DNA from: Theropithecus gelada
Taxonomy: Eukaryota; Chordata; Mammalia; Primates; Cercopithecidae
NCBI RefSeq assembly: GCF_003255815.1
Contig: NC_037668.1
Coordinates: forward strand, 67,901,117-67,965,116
Direction of reading: 5' to 3'
Length of the DNA: 64,000 nt
The position numbers and the translations under genes are program-made. The first letter of the stretch is position 1. Every line of letters starts with the position of its first letter. This document shows, in pieces, positions 40,001 to 52,000 of the stretch. The notes beneath the pieces are model-generated. The model saw only the letters and a list, made by a program, of their open reading frames with translations. It did not search any database and had not been told where the DNA came from.

Positions 40001-43000
40001 AGTGCAGTGGCACGATCTCGGCTCACTGCAAGCTCCGCCTCCCAGGTTCAGGCCATTCTCCTGCCTCAGCCTCCGAGTAGCTGGGACTACAGGCGCCCGC
40101 CACCACGCCCGGCTAGTTTTTTGTATTTTTAGTAGAGACGGGGTTTCACCATGTTAGCCAGGATGGTCTCGATCTCCTGACCTCGTGATCCGCCCGCCTC
40201 GGCCTCCCAAAGTGCTGGGATTACAGGCTTGAGCCACCGCGCCCGGCCATTTTTCTGTATTTTTAGTAGAGACGGGATTTTACCATATTAGCCAGGATGG
40301 TCTTGATCTCCTGACCTCATGATCCGCCCGCTTCGGCCTCCCAAAGTGCTGGGATTACAGGCGTGAGCCACTGCGCCCAGCCCCAGAAAGGCAAATATTT
40401 AAAGGCATTTTAAATTAATTGTATTTGTTATAGCTCAAATTTGCCATCCTATTAAGCTTCATTAATTTATCCTTTTTGTTTTTTTTTTTTTTTTTTTGAG
40501 ATGGAGTCTTGCTGTGTCATTTGGGCTGGAGCATAGTGGCGCAATCTCGGCTCACTGCAGCCTCCACCTTGACCAATCATTTATCTTTTGAGACACCATA
40601 TATTCATTTCAATCTTTGAAGCAAGTTTTATAACTACTTAACAATCTCACCTTATGCTGGGCACAGTGGCTTATGCCTGTAATCCCAGAACTTTGGGAGG
40701 CAGAGGCAGGTGGATCACCTGAGGTTGGGAGTTTGAGACCAGCTTGACCAACATGGATAAACCCCATCTCTACTAAAAACACAAAATTATCCGGGCGTGG
40801 TGGCACATGTCTGTAATCCCAGCTACTTGGGAGGCTGAGGCAGGAGAATTGCTTAAACCTGGGAGACAGAAGTTGCGGTAAGCCAAGATCTGCCATTGCA
40901 CTCCAGCCTGGGCAATGAGAGCAAAGCTCCGTCTGAAAAAAACAAAAAACAAACAAAAAAAAAACACCTCACCTTACAAGAGCCCCAGTTACCTCTTTAG
41001 AAATATAAGAAAATAAATTATGTTAAATGTATTTACTTTAAATTACATGTTTCCATTTCTTTTTTTTTTTTGAGACGGAGTCTCGCTGTGTCTCCCAGGC
41101 TGGAGTGCAGTGGTGCAATCTCGGCTCACTGCAAGCTCCGCCTCCCGGGTTCACGCCATTCTCCCGCCTCAGCCTCCCAAGTAGCTGAGACTACAGGCGC
41201 CCGCCACCACGCCCGGCTAGTTTTTTTTTTTTTTTTTTTGTATTTTTGGTAGAGACGGGGTTTCACCATGTTAGCCAGGATAGTCTCGATCTCCTGACCT
41301 CGTGATCCACCCGCCTCGGCCTCCCAAAGTGCTGGGATTACAGGCTTGAGCCACCGCGCCCGGCCGTTTCCATTTCTTAAGCTTTGGATTTGTAGCCAAC
41401 TTTCTGGGAGACAGTCTGTGTTCATAGCAATATAGGATATCAGTGTTTTAAAATTGGCTTATGAAAATAATACAGAGGCCGGGCGCGGTGGCTCAAGCCT
41501 GTAATCCCAGCACTTTGGGAGGCCGAGACGGGCGGATCACGAGGTCAGGAGATCGAGACCATCCTGGCTAGCACGGTGAAACCCCGTCTCTACTAAAAAA
41601 TACAAAAAACTAGCCGGGCGAGGTGGCGGGCGCCTGTAGTCCCAGCTACTCGGGAGGCTGAGGCAGGAGAATGGCGTAAACCCGGGAGGCGGAGCTTGCA
41701 GTGAGCTGAGATCCGGCCACTGCACTCCCGCCTGGGCGACAGAGCGAGACTCCGTCTCAAAAAAAAAAAAAAAAAAANNNNNNNNNNNNNNNNNNNNNNN
41801 NNNNNNNNNNNNNNNNNNNNNNNNNNNNNNNNNNNNNNNNNNNNNNNNNNNNNNNNNNNNNNNNNNNNNNNNNNNNCAAAAAAAAAAAAAAAAAAAAAAA
41901 GAAAGAAAATAATACAGATTTTTAAATGAAAATTATTGGTATCCATTGATTTACTTAAAAGAGCCACATTTTTTAAGTGATAGCATTCTTTTTAGTTTAG
42001 GTGTGTTTTTTTTGTTTTTTTTTTGTTTTTCTTTTGAGACGGAGTCTTGCTCTGTTGCCTAGGCTGGAGTGCATTGGCACTATCTTGGCTCACTGCAACC
42101 TCCACCTCCTGGGTTTGAGCGATTCTCCTGTTCTCAGCCTCCCAAATAGCTGGGATTACAGGCGTCCACCACCACGCTCAGCTAAGTTTTATATTTTTAG
42201 TAGAGAGGAGGTTTCACCATGTTGGCCAGCCCGGTTTCGAACTCCTTACCTCAAGTGATCTGTCCCCCTTCACCTCCCAAAATGTTAGGATTACAGGTGT
42301 GAGCCACCTGCCATGCCTAGCCTCTTTTAGTTTTGCTATTAGAAGTGATAACATTCTTTTTAGTTTCACTATTAGCTTTCCTTGCATTCACATTTTACAT
42401 TCTCATTAGCATTTCTATCCTTGGCATTTTTGAGTTTCTAATGCTTTTTTGCTTGAGTGTTTTATTCATTAAATGTTTTTGTTTAATTTATTATTTTCAA
42501 GCTTTCCTTTTGTTTCCATGATAAATCTTTGTGAGATTCCTGTATTTTAGCCATTTCCAAAAAGTGCCATTTTACTTATTTCACTGGAAGTATTTAAACA
42601 TTCCAAACTACAGGCTCTAAGTAGCATCCTGATATTTTAGATCTGGAAAGGGCCCTTAAGATCACTGTGTAGAAGTGTACAATTAGAGTATCCATTTGCT
42701 GTATATATATTTCGTTGTTAGTTTAGTGATGTCTGATTATCTCTGCCCATTAGGACAGGGCTTAATTCAATCAGTATAATAATTATCAGTGTGAAGGATA
42801 AAACCTTTTAGAACAACATGGGATCTAAATAAGTTTTTTTAAAATGTCACCGTAAAGGAAGTAGTGTTTTGTTTTTATTTTTCCCCCCAAACACAAGAGA
42901 AGTCAGGGAATCATTATGGAGGATTCTTAACATTTTTACCAGTTTGGGAGAAAGCAGTGGTGAATATAGATAGTTTTTAATCTAGTTTTTGTTTTCTCTA

Positions 43001-46000
43001 CTGTCAGCTTTCTACAGATCAAAAAATTGGGTTGCCGGGGGCAGGGCAGCAAATACCAGTTACTTTAAATGTTTTACCATGATCTTCTTTTTTTATAGGG
43101 AACTGACTCTCTTTTGGAGTAAACTGCAAAGAAGAATTGACCCTTCTTTAGATACTTTTTTGGAGCGCTGTCGTCAGTTTGGTGTCATAGCTAAAACGCA
43201 GCAGCATTTATTTTGCCTCATTAGAGTTATACAAACTGAAGTGAGTACTTTATGCCTTCTCTGCTAACTGTAGCTGGAGGAAAGAAATGAGTGAGAAGAT
43301 AATGTCTCAGGAAATTCCCTTTAGATAAAGGAAGATAAGAAATAATGAGTTTTAATAAGATTAATGGAATTGACCACATCTGACTGCTTCTCCAGATTGA
43401 CTTCCTATAATTAATCAGAAACAAATTGATGGCCAAACAAGTTAGGTGATAATTATTTCTAATTACTGTGAATGAAGTTGTGTCTCCTGTCACATTAAGA
43501 ACATTTTAAGAGGCCAGGCACAGTGACTCAAGCCTGTAATCCCAGCACTTTGGGAGGCCGAGGCGGGTGGATCACTTGAGCTCAGGAGTTCGAGACCAGC
43601 CTGGCCAACCTGGTGAAACCCTGTCTCTACTAAAAATACAGAAATTAGCCGGGCATGGTGGCGGGCGCCTGTAATCCCAGCTACTTTGGAGGCTGAGGCA
43701 GGAGAATCGCTTGAACGGGGAAGGCGGAGGTTGTGGTGAGCTAAGATTGCACCACTGCACTCTAGCCTAGGCGACAGAGTGAGACTTGGTCTTTAAAAAA
43801 AAAAAAAAAAGAACATTTCAAGGTAACTATAGAACTTGCCCGTTTAAACAATTACTTCATAATTGGCCATTAGAACATTTTGTTTTGTTTAAATCTTTAA
43901 TAAAGGTACTAATTTTCTATTGTTGAATAACATATCACAAAAATGAATATTAAAACAATGTCCATTTTTATTAGTTCAGTTTTATAAATCAGAAATCCAG
44001 CACAATGTGGCAGGATTCTCTTCTAAGACTATCACATTGGCTAAAATGTAGTTGGCTAGGCTAAGTTCTTATCAGAAGCTCTGTGGAAAATCCACTTCAA
44101 AGCTTGTTCTTATCATTGACAGATTTCAGTTCCCGTGATTGTAGGACTAAGGTTTCTGTTTTCTGGCTGGCTGCCAGTCAGGGTCTGTTCTCAGGTCCTA
44201 GAAAGCTACACTCAGTCTTTGCGTCTATTTTCAAGCAGCAAGGGTGCAACAAGTTGGTGCTTGAAACCTGACATCCTCCATCTCTGACTTTAGTTTTCAG
44301 TTTTTGGTTAAGACAGGTCTCACTCTGTCACCCAGGCGTAGTGCAGTGGTGTGATCATAGCTCATTACAACCTCAAACTCCTTGACTCAAGCAGTTCTCC
44401 CGTCTCAGCCTCCAGAGTAGCTGAGACTACAGGCGTATAGTTTTTTTCTTTTTTGGTGGGGAGCAGGGGCAGTAGATACAGGGTCTTGCTTTGTTGCCCA
44501 GACTGATTCTCAACTCCTGGCCTCAAGCAATTCTCCCACCTCAGCCTTCCAAAGTGCTGGGATTATAGGTGTAAGCTGCCACACCTGTCCGCTTGAACCT
44601 GGGAGGCAGAGGTTGCAATGAGCCGAGATCACACCATTGCACTGCAGCCTGGGCGACAGAGTGAGACTCTGTCTCAAAAAAAAAAAAAGAAGCAAAGGTT
44701 AAATGACTTGGCTACATCCTATGTGCGCTTTCATCAATATGCCAAGTCACTCTTGATCCCTCACCTTCCTAGTTTAAGACCCACCAATTTCTTCAAAATT
44801 CAACTCCACATTCCATATCTTGATTCAAATTTATTCACTACTCCTTTTAGTAACTTTTTGGCCTATCTGTTCAGAATATATAATGGTATTTCTGGTTACT
44901 TTTCTTTGAAAAGTGTTGTTAGTGATTTTTCAAATGTTACCATCCCAACCAGATTAGGCTGTTGAAGAAAGAATGGCCATTCTTTGCTGTCCACCTCACA
45001 GTCTTCCAAAAGGAGTTAATAACTTGTGGAGAAACTGAATTATTTTAAAATTTGGCTGACTTTCCCCAAGTCCTCTCTGCTCTTACTTAACAAATGATAA
45101 ACTTATATCACAGCATCCTAATAAGAGACCCATGGTCTAGTCCTGTGGAGCCACTGAAGCAACATGGCCTGTTTACTTGGACTACATTCCAAATGAGAGG
45201 GAGAAACTTCTATATTCTTTTGGCCACTACTGTTGTGGGATGTCTGCCATTCATAACAGAACCAGATCCTAGCTGATACAGGCTAAGTAATGCCTCTCTT
45301 TCAAAAAAGCTAGTCTCAGCTCGTCTGAAAGGTAGAGAGTTATCTCAATTGATTGTTCACAGTCAGTTACAGACTGAACTCTGTTCTACTCTTTCTCCCC
45401 TTCTCACTATTACACTTGACTAGTTTTAAAGGAAAAAAATGTTGGAGTCTCGGTTTGCAAGGGCTTCTACACTCACTCACTCCCTTTCCACCTACTAGTC
45501 CACATCTCTTCTACTCTTCAGGCCAAATTTTTATTTTATTTATTTTATTATTTTATTTTTTTGTTTTTTTTGGAGACGAAGTCTCACTCTATTGCCCAGG
45601 CTGGCATGCAGTGGCATGATCTTGGTTCACTGCAACCTCCGCTTCCCAGGCTCAAGGGATTCTCAATGCCTCAGCCTCCTGAGTAGCTGGGACTTTGGGC
45701 CTGCATCACCATGCGTGGCTAATTTTTTGTATTTTTATTAGAGATGGGGTTTTGCCATGTTGGCCATGGTGGTCTTAAAACTCCATGCCTCAAGTGATGT
45801 GCCTAGCTCGGTCTCCCAAAGTGCTGGGATTACAGGTGTGAACCACCATGCCTGGCCTAAATGCTTTTAAGTCCTTGCTCGTCTGCTCACTAGTTGATGA
45901 CACTGGGCAACTTAACCTCCTGAGTGTTGGGGATTTTTTGTCTATAAAATGAGGATATGTGCAAAAAAGTTTATTTCAAATAAGTGCCTAGGTTGTAGTA

Positions 46001-49000
46001 GGGGTTCTGTAAATCAATGACAGTGATTTCTTTGTGTTCCCAGCATTTAGAATGAATGATGCCCAACACAGAATTAAATGCCTGGCAAATTGTTGACTGA
46101 TTTAAACAGTGGAATTTACTCCGTTATTTTACATCGTATTCTGTTGAACAGTTACAATGTGCTAGCGTTACTATTTCATCTTTATAACCTTAGAAGGAGG
46201 AAAATCTAGTATTACCATTACTGTTATCATTTTACCAATAAGGAAACTGAAGTTAGAGGTTGAGAACCTGTCACTTGTTGTGAAGCTGGGGTTCAAAGGC
46301 AGTCAAAGTCTGATTCTAAAGTCTCTGCTCTTAGCAGTGTGTTTTAAGCCACTCAGACATATCTTGCTTTTCTTTTTTCATGTCATTTTTGCATTTCAGC
46401 CTCTCAGATAAAAAGAGTTATCTTGTATGTACCAAGCTTTTATCACATATGACCAGGTCGTCCTAATTTTAAACTAGTTTCTGAGAACCTGCTGCCGTAG
46501 CAAGATTTTCTGATTTTTCTCCCTGGAAAGCTGAGATTCAGTACACCTGTGATGGTGACTATAAATTACTAAATTCTTTCAGGAGGAAATGGAGAGGATC
46601 ATTTATTTTATCTTTGAAGTTTTGAAAAATCCAAGTGTTCATGATACAGAGATTTTTTTTTTTTTTTTTGAGACTGAGTCTCGCTCTGTCGCCCAGGCTG
46701 GAGTGCAGTGGCCGGATCTCAGCTCACTGCAAGCTGCACCTCCTGGGTTTACGCCATTCTCCTGCCTCAGCCTCCCGAGTAGCTGGGACTACATGCGGCC
46801 GCCACCTTGCCCATCTAGTTTTTTGTATTTTTTTAGTAGAGATGGGGTTTCACCGTGTTAGCCAGGATAGTCTTGATCTCCTGACCTCGTGATCCGCCCG
46901 TCTCGGCCTCCCAAAGTGCTGGGATTACAGGCTTGAGCCACCGCACCCGGCTTTTTTTTTTTTTTTTGAGACAGAGTTTCGCTCTTGTTGCCCAGGCTGG
47001 AGTGCAATGGCGTGATCTCAGTGCATTGCAACCTCCACCTCCCGGATTCTTTGAACCTCAGCCTCCCGAGTCACTGGGATTACAGGCATGCACCACCACA
47101 CCTGGCTAATTTTGTACTTTTTGCAGAGACGGGGTTTCTCCATGTTGGTCAGGCTGGTCTCGAACTCCTGAACTCAGGTGATAATGCCTGCCTCGGCCTC
47201 CCAAAGTGCTGGGGTTATAGGCATGAGCCACTGCGCCTGGCCACAGAGAATTTCTTAAATTGAATTTAATCTTAGATTCACATCTATACCTGTGTTTCCT
47301 GTTGCTGTCTTTTTAAACACTGCCCCTCTACTCAACATCATTCTATTTTGAATCCTCCAGTGACCTTACTTATCCTGAATTTCTTTGGATTCACATGCAT
47401 TTATTGTTTATGCATTCGGGGTACAGATAAATTCCTTGAAAGTAAGGAACTGCTTTAATACACAGTGCCTAGTAAATGTACATTGTTCATAGTTGTAGCA
47501 TCTAATTCAGTTCTTTGCATGTTGAGACAAGAAATATCTAAATGTCTTTCATGAAGAAAGATTTAAGATAAAATTTAGGAACTCAAAGTTTTTACAACCT
47601 AAAATTCTGTATCAGTGAACGTTATATACTCTTTCTGTATGCAAAAAAAAAAAAAGTTTTTTTATCCTGTTTTACTTACAGGCACAAGATGCTGGTCTTG
47701 GGGTGTCAATTTTACTGTGTGTCAGAGCTCTTCAACTCAGATCAAGTGAAGATGAGGAAATGAAGGCATCAGTTTGTAAAACAATTGCCTGTCTTTTACC
47801 AGAAGATTTAGAAGTTAGACGAGCCTGTCAGCTTACAGAATTCTTAATTGAACCCAGTTTGGATGGATTTAATATGTTAGAAGAACTGTATTTGCAACCA
47901 GATCAAAAATTTGATGAAGAAAATGCACCGGTTCCAAATTCTCTTCGATGTGAGCTCTTACTAGCTTTAAAAGCCCACTGGCCTTTTGATCCTGAGTTTT
48001 GGGACTGGAAAACTTTAAAACGACACTGCCACCAACTTTTAGGACAAGAAGCCTCAGATTCTGATGATGATTTAAGTGGCTATGAAATGTCCATTAATGA
48101 CACAGATGTTTTAGAGTCATTTCTCAGTGACTATGATGAGGGTAAAGAAGATAAACAATATAGAAGAAGAGATTTGACAGATCAGCATAAGGAGAAAAGA
48201 GACAAAAAACCCATTGGCTCTTCTGAAAGATATCAGAGGTGGCTTCAGTATAAGTTTTTCTGTTTGTTATGTAAGCGGGAATGTATAGAGGCTAGAATTC
48301 TTCATCATTCTAAGATGCATATGGAAGATGGAATTTACACCTGTCCAGTTTGTATTAAAAAATTTAAGAGAAAAGAAATGTTTGTTCCTCATGTGATGGA
48401 GCATGTTAAAATGCCACCAAGCAGAAGGGACCGCTCTAAAAAGAAATTACTGTTGAAAGGCTCTCAAAAGGGTATTTGTCCCAAGAGCCCCTCTGCAATC
48501 CCAGAGCAAAACCATTCATTGAATGAACAAGCCAAAGGAGAGTCTCATGAATATGTCACATTCAGCAAATTAGAAGATTGCCACCTGCAAGACAGAGATT
48601 TGTATCCATGTCCTGGTACAGACTGTTCCCGTGTGTTTAAGCAATTTAAATACTTAAGTGTGCATCTTAAAGCTGAACACCAAAATAATGATGAAAATGC
48701 CAAGCACTACTTGGATATGAAAAATAGAAGAGAGAAGTGTACTTACTGTCGACGACATTTTATGTCTGCTTTTCACCTTCGGGAGCATGAACAAGTGCAT
48801 TGTGGGCCTCAACCTTATATGTGTGTATCTATAGATTGCTATGCTAGGTTTGGATCAGTAAATGAACTACTTAACCATAAACAAAAGCATGATGATCTGC
48901 GTTATAAATGTGAATTAAATGGCTGTAATATTGTTTTCAGTGACTTGGGACAGCTTTACCACCATGAAGCACAACACTTTAGGGATGCATCTTACACATG

Positions 49001-52000
49001 CAACTTTCTTGGCTGTAAAAAGTTCTATTACTCCAAAATTGAATACCAGAATCACCTCTCAATGCATAATGTTGAAAATTCAAATGGTGACATAAAGAAA
49101 TCAGTGAAACTTGAGGAGTCTGCAACAGGTGAAAAACAAGATTGTGTTAATCAGCCCCATCTACTTAACCAAACTGATAAATCACATTTACCTGAAGATC
49201 TTTTCTGTGCAGAATCAGCTAATTCTCAAATAGATACAGAAACTGCAGAAAACCTGAAAGAAAACAGTGACAGTAATTCTAGTGATCAGTTAAGTCATAG
49301 CTCTTCAGCTTCAATGAATGAAGAGTTAATTGACACGCTAGATCACTCTGAAACCATGCAGGATATATTGTTATCTAATGAGAAAGTCTTTGGGCCCTCC
49401 AGTTTAAAAGAAAAATGTTCCAGTATGGCAGTTTGTTTTGACGGGACTAAGTTTACCTGTGGTTTTGATGGCTGTGGTTCCACATACAAAAATGCAAGAG
49501 GAATGCAGAAACATTTACGGAAGGTTCATCCATACCATTTCAAGCCCAAAAAGATAAAGACGAAAGATCTGTTTCCCTCTTTGGGTAATGAACATAATCA
49601 GACAACGGAAAAGTTGGATGCAGAACCTAAACCCAGCTCAGATACAAACAGTGACTCCCCAGATGAAGGTCTAGATCACAATATTCACATTAAATGTAAA
49701 CGAGAACATCAAGGTTACTCCTCAGAATCCTCCATTTGTGCTTCTAAAAGGCCCTGTACAGAGGATACCATGTTGGAACTTCTGTTACGCTTGAAACATT
49801 TAAGCTTGAAAAACTCAATAACACATGGCTCTTTCTCAGGGTCATTGCAGGCGTACCCATCCAGTGGTGCTAAGTCTCTTCAATCAGTTTCATCTATCTC
49901 AGACCTTAATTTTCAGAATCAAGATGAAAATATGCCAAGTCAGTACCTTGCACAGTTGGCGGCTAAGCCGTTTTTCTGTGAGCTTCAAGGATGCAAATAT
50001 GAATTTGTGACCAGAGAGGCTCTGTTAATGCATTATCTTAAAAAGCATAATTATTCAAAAGAAAAAGTCCTTCAGTTAACCATGTTCCAACATCGGTATT
50101 CCCCATTTCAATGTCATATTTGCCAAAGGTCATTTACAAGAAAAACACACCTTAGGATTCATTATAAAAATAAACATCAAATTGGCAGTGACAGAGCAAC
50201 TCACAAACTATTAGATAATGAAAAGTGTGATCATGAAGGCCCATGTTCAGTAGATAGGTTGAAAGGTGATTGTTCTGCAGAACTTGGAGGTGATCCCAAC
50301 AGTAACTCTGAGAAACCACACTGTCATCCTAAGAAGGATGAATGCAGTTCTGAAACAGATTTGGAATCATCTTGTGAAGAAACAGAAAGTAAAACATCTG
50401 ACATTTCATCACCAATAGGCAGCCATAGAGAAGAACAAGAAGGAAGAGAGGGCAGAGGTAGCAGGCGAACTGTTGCTAAAGGAAATCTGTGTTATATTTT
50501 GAATAAATACCACAAACCATTCCATTGTATCCATAAAACTTGCAACTCCTCATTCACCAATCTAAAAGGCTTAATTCGCCATTACAGAACTGTACATCAG
50601 TACAACAAAGAACAGTTATGTTTAGAGAAAGACAAAGCAAGAACCAAAAGGGAACTTGTCAAATGTAAGAAGATATTTGCTTGCAAATATAAGGAATGTA
50701 ATAAACGCTTCCTGTGTTCCAAAGCTCTTGCTAAGCACTGTAGTGACTCTCATAACCTAGACCATACTGAAGAGCCTAAAGTACTTTCTGAAGCTGAATC
50801 TGCAGCAAGGTTTTCTTGTAACCAGCCTCAGTGCCCTGCTGTTTTTTATACATTCAACAAGTTGAAGCACCACTTGATGGAACAGCATAATATTGAAGGG
50901 GAAATACATTCAGATTATGAAATTCATTGTGATCTTAATGGCTGTGGCCAGATTTTCACCCATCGCAGTAATTACTCGCAACATGTATATTACCGACATA
51001 AAGATTATTATGATGATTTGTTTAGAAGCCAGAAAGTAGCAAATGAGAGACTACTAAGGAGTGAAAAGGTATGTCAAACAGCTGACACTCAGGGGCATGA
51101 ATATCAGACCACCAGGAGATCATTTAATGCTAAAGCTAAAAAATGTGGCTTAATCAAAGAAAAGAAAGCCCCAATAAGTTTTAAAACCAGAGCTGAGGCC
51201 CTCCATATGTGTGTAGAGCACTCTGAGCACACACAGTACCCCTGCATGGTTCAAGGATGCTTATCTGTGGTGAAGTTGGAGAGCAGCATTGTGAGGCATT
51301 ACAAACGCACTCATCAGATGAGTAGTGCCTATTTAGAGCAACAGATGGAGAACCTTGTTGTTTGCGTTAAGTACGGTACCAAAATTAAGGAGGAACCCCC
51401 TTCTGAAGCAGATACCTGTATAAAGAAAGAAGAAAATAGAAGCTGTGAATCAGAGCACACAGAACACAGCCATTCCCCGGGTGGCAGTAGTGCACCCATC
51501 CAGAACACTGATTCCTGTCATTCAAGTGAAAGGGATGGAGGTCAGAAAGGGTGCATAGAAAGCAGCTCAGTATTTGATGCAGATACTCTGCTTTACAGGG
51601 GAACTTTGAAATGTAACCATAGTTCAGAAACCACTTCCCTGGAACAGTGTAATATAGTTCAGCCTCCTCCTCCTTGTAAAATAGAAAATTCCATACCTAA
51701 TCCCAATGGGACTGAAAGTGGGACTTATTTCACAAGTTTCCAGCTGCCTTTACCAAGGATCAAAGAATCAGAAACTAGGCAGCATGGTTCAGGGCAAGAA
51801 AACACTGTAAAAAATCCAACCCACGTCCCAAAAGAGAATTTTAGAAAACATTCACAGCCCCGGTCATTTGATTTGAAGACCTACAAACCTATGGGATTTG
51901 AATCTTCGTTTCTGAAATTTATTCAGGAAAGTGAAGAGAAAGAAGATGATTTTGATGATTGGGAGCCTTCAGAGCACTTAACATTAAGTAATTCTTCACA

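Larger units (their letters stand above)
32791..43098 (+). other. RLF: RLF intron (inferred intron 6)
   Basis: About 10 kb. Repeats begin with a MIR at 33760; Alus run densely from 34384 to 42321, with an assembly gap at 41778-41876. I recognise nothing specific in 32791-33430, 33945-34380, 35051-35350, 36301-36880, 37187-37380, 37699-38086, 39456-39740 and 42322-43098. Confidence 0.85.
43241..47681 (+). other. RLF: RLF intron (inferred intron 7)
   Basis: About 4.4 kb. Alus at 43512, 44295, 44591, 45528, 46653 and 46952; MIRs at 45880 and 46120. 43850-44290 and 44990-45330 look like old interspersed repeat sequence that I cannot name. Nothing recognised in 47243-47681 before the acceptor. 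Confidence 0.85.

Noticed and set aside
43850..45330. Possible LTR fragments
   Set aside because: Phrases recall old interspersed repeats, but no long terminal repeat ends or target duplications could be seen, so no family is named.
47703..47705. Possible start codon in the terminal exon
   Set aside because: The codon is GTG within a spliced exon; the reading frame continues upstream to the acceptor at 47682, so it is an internal valine.
49825..50010. 61-residue frame inside the RLF terminal exon
   Set aside because: A shadow frame of the RLF coding sequence.
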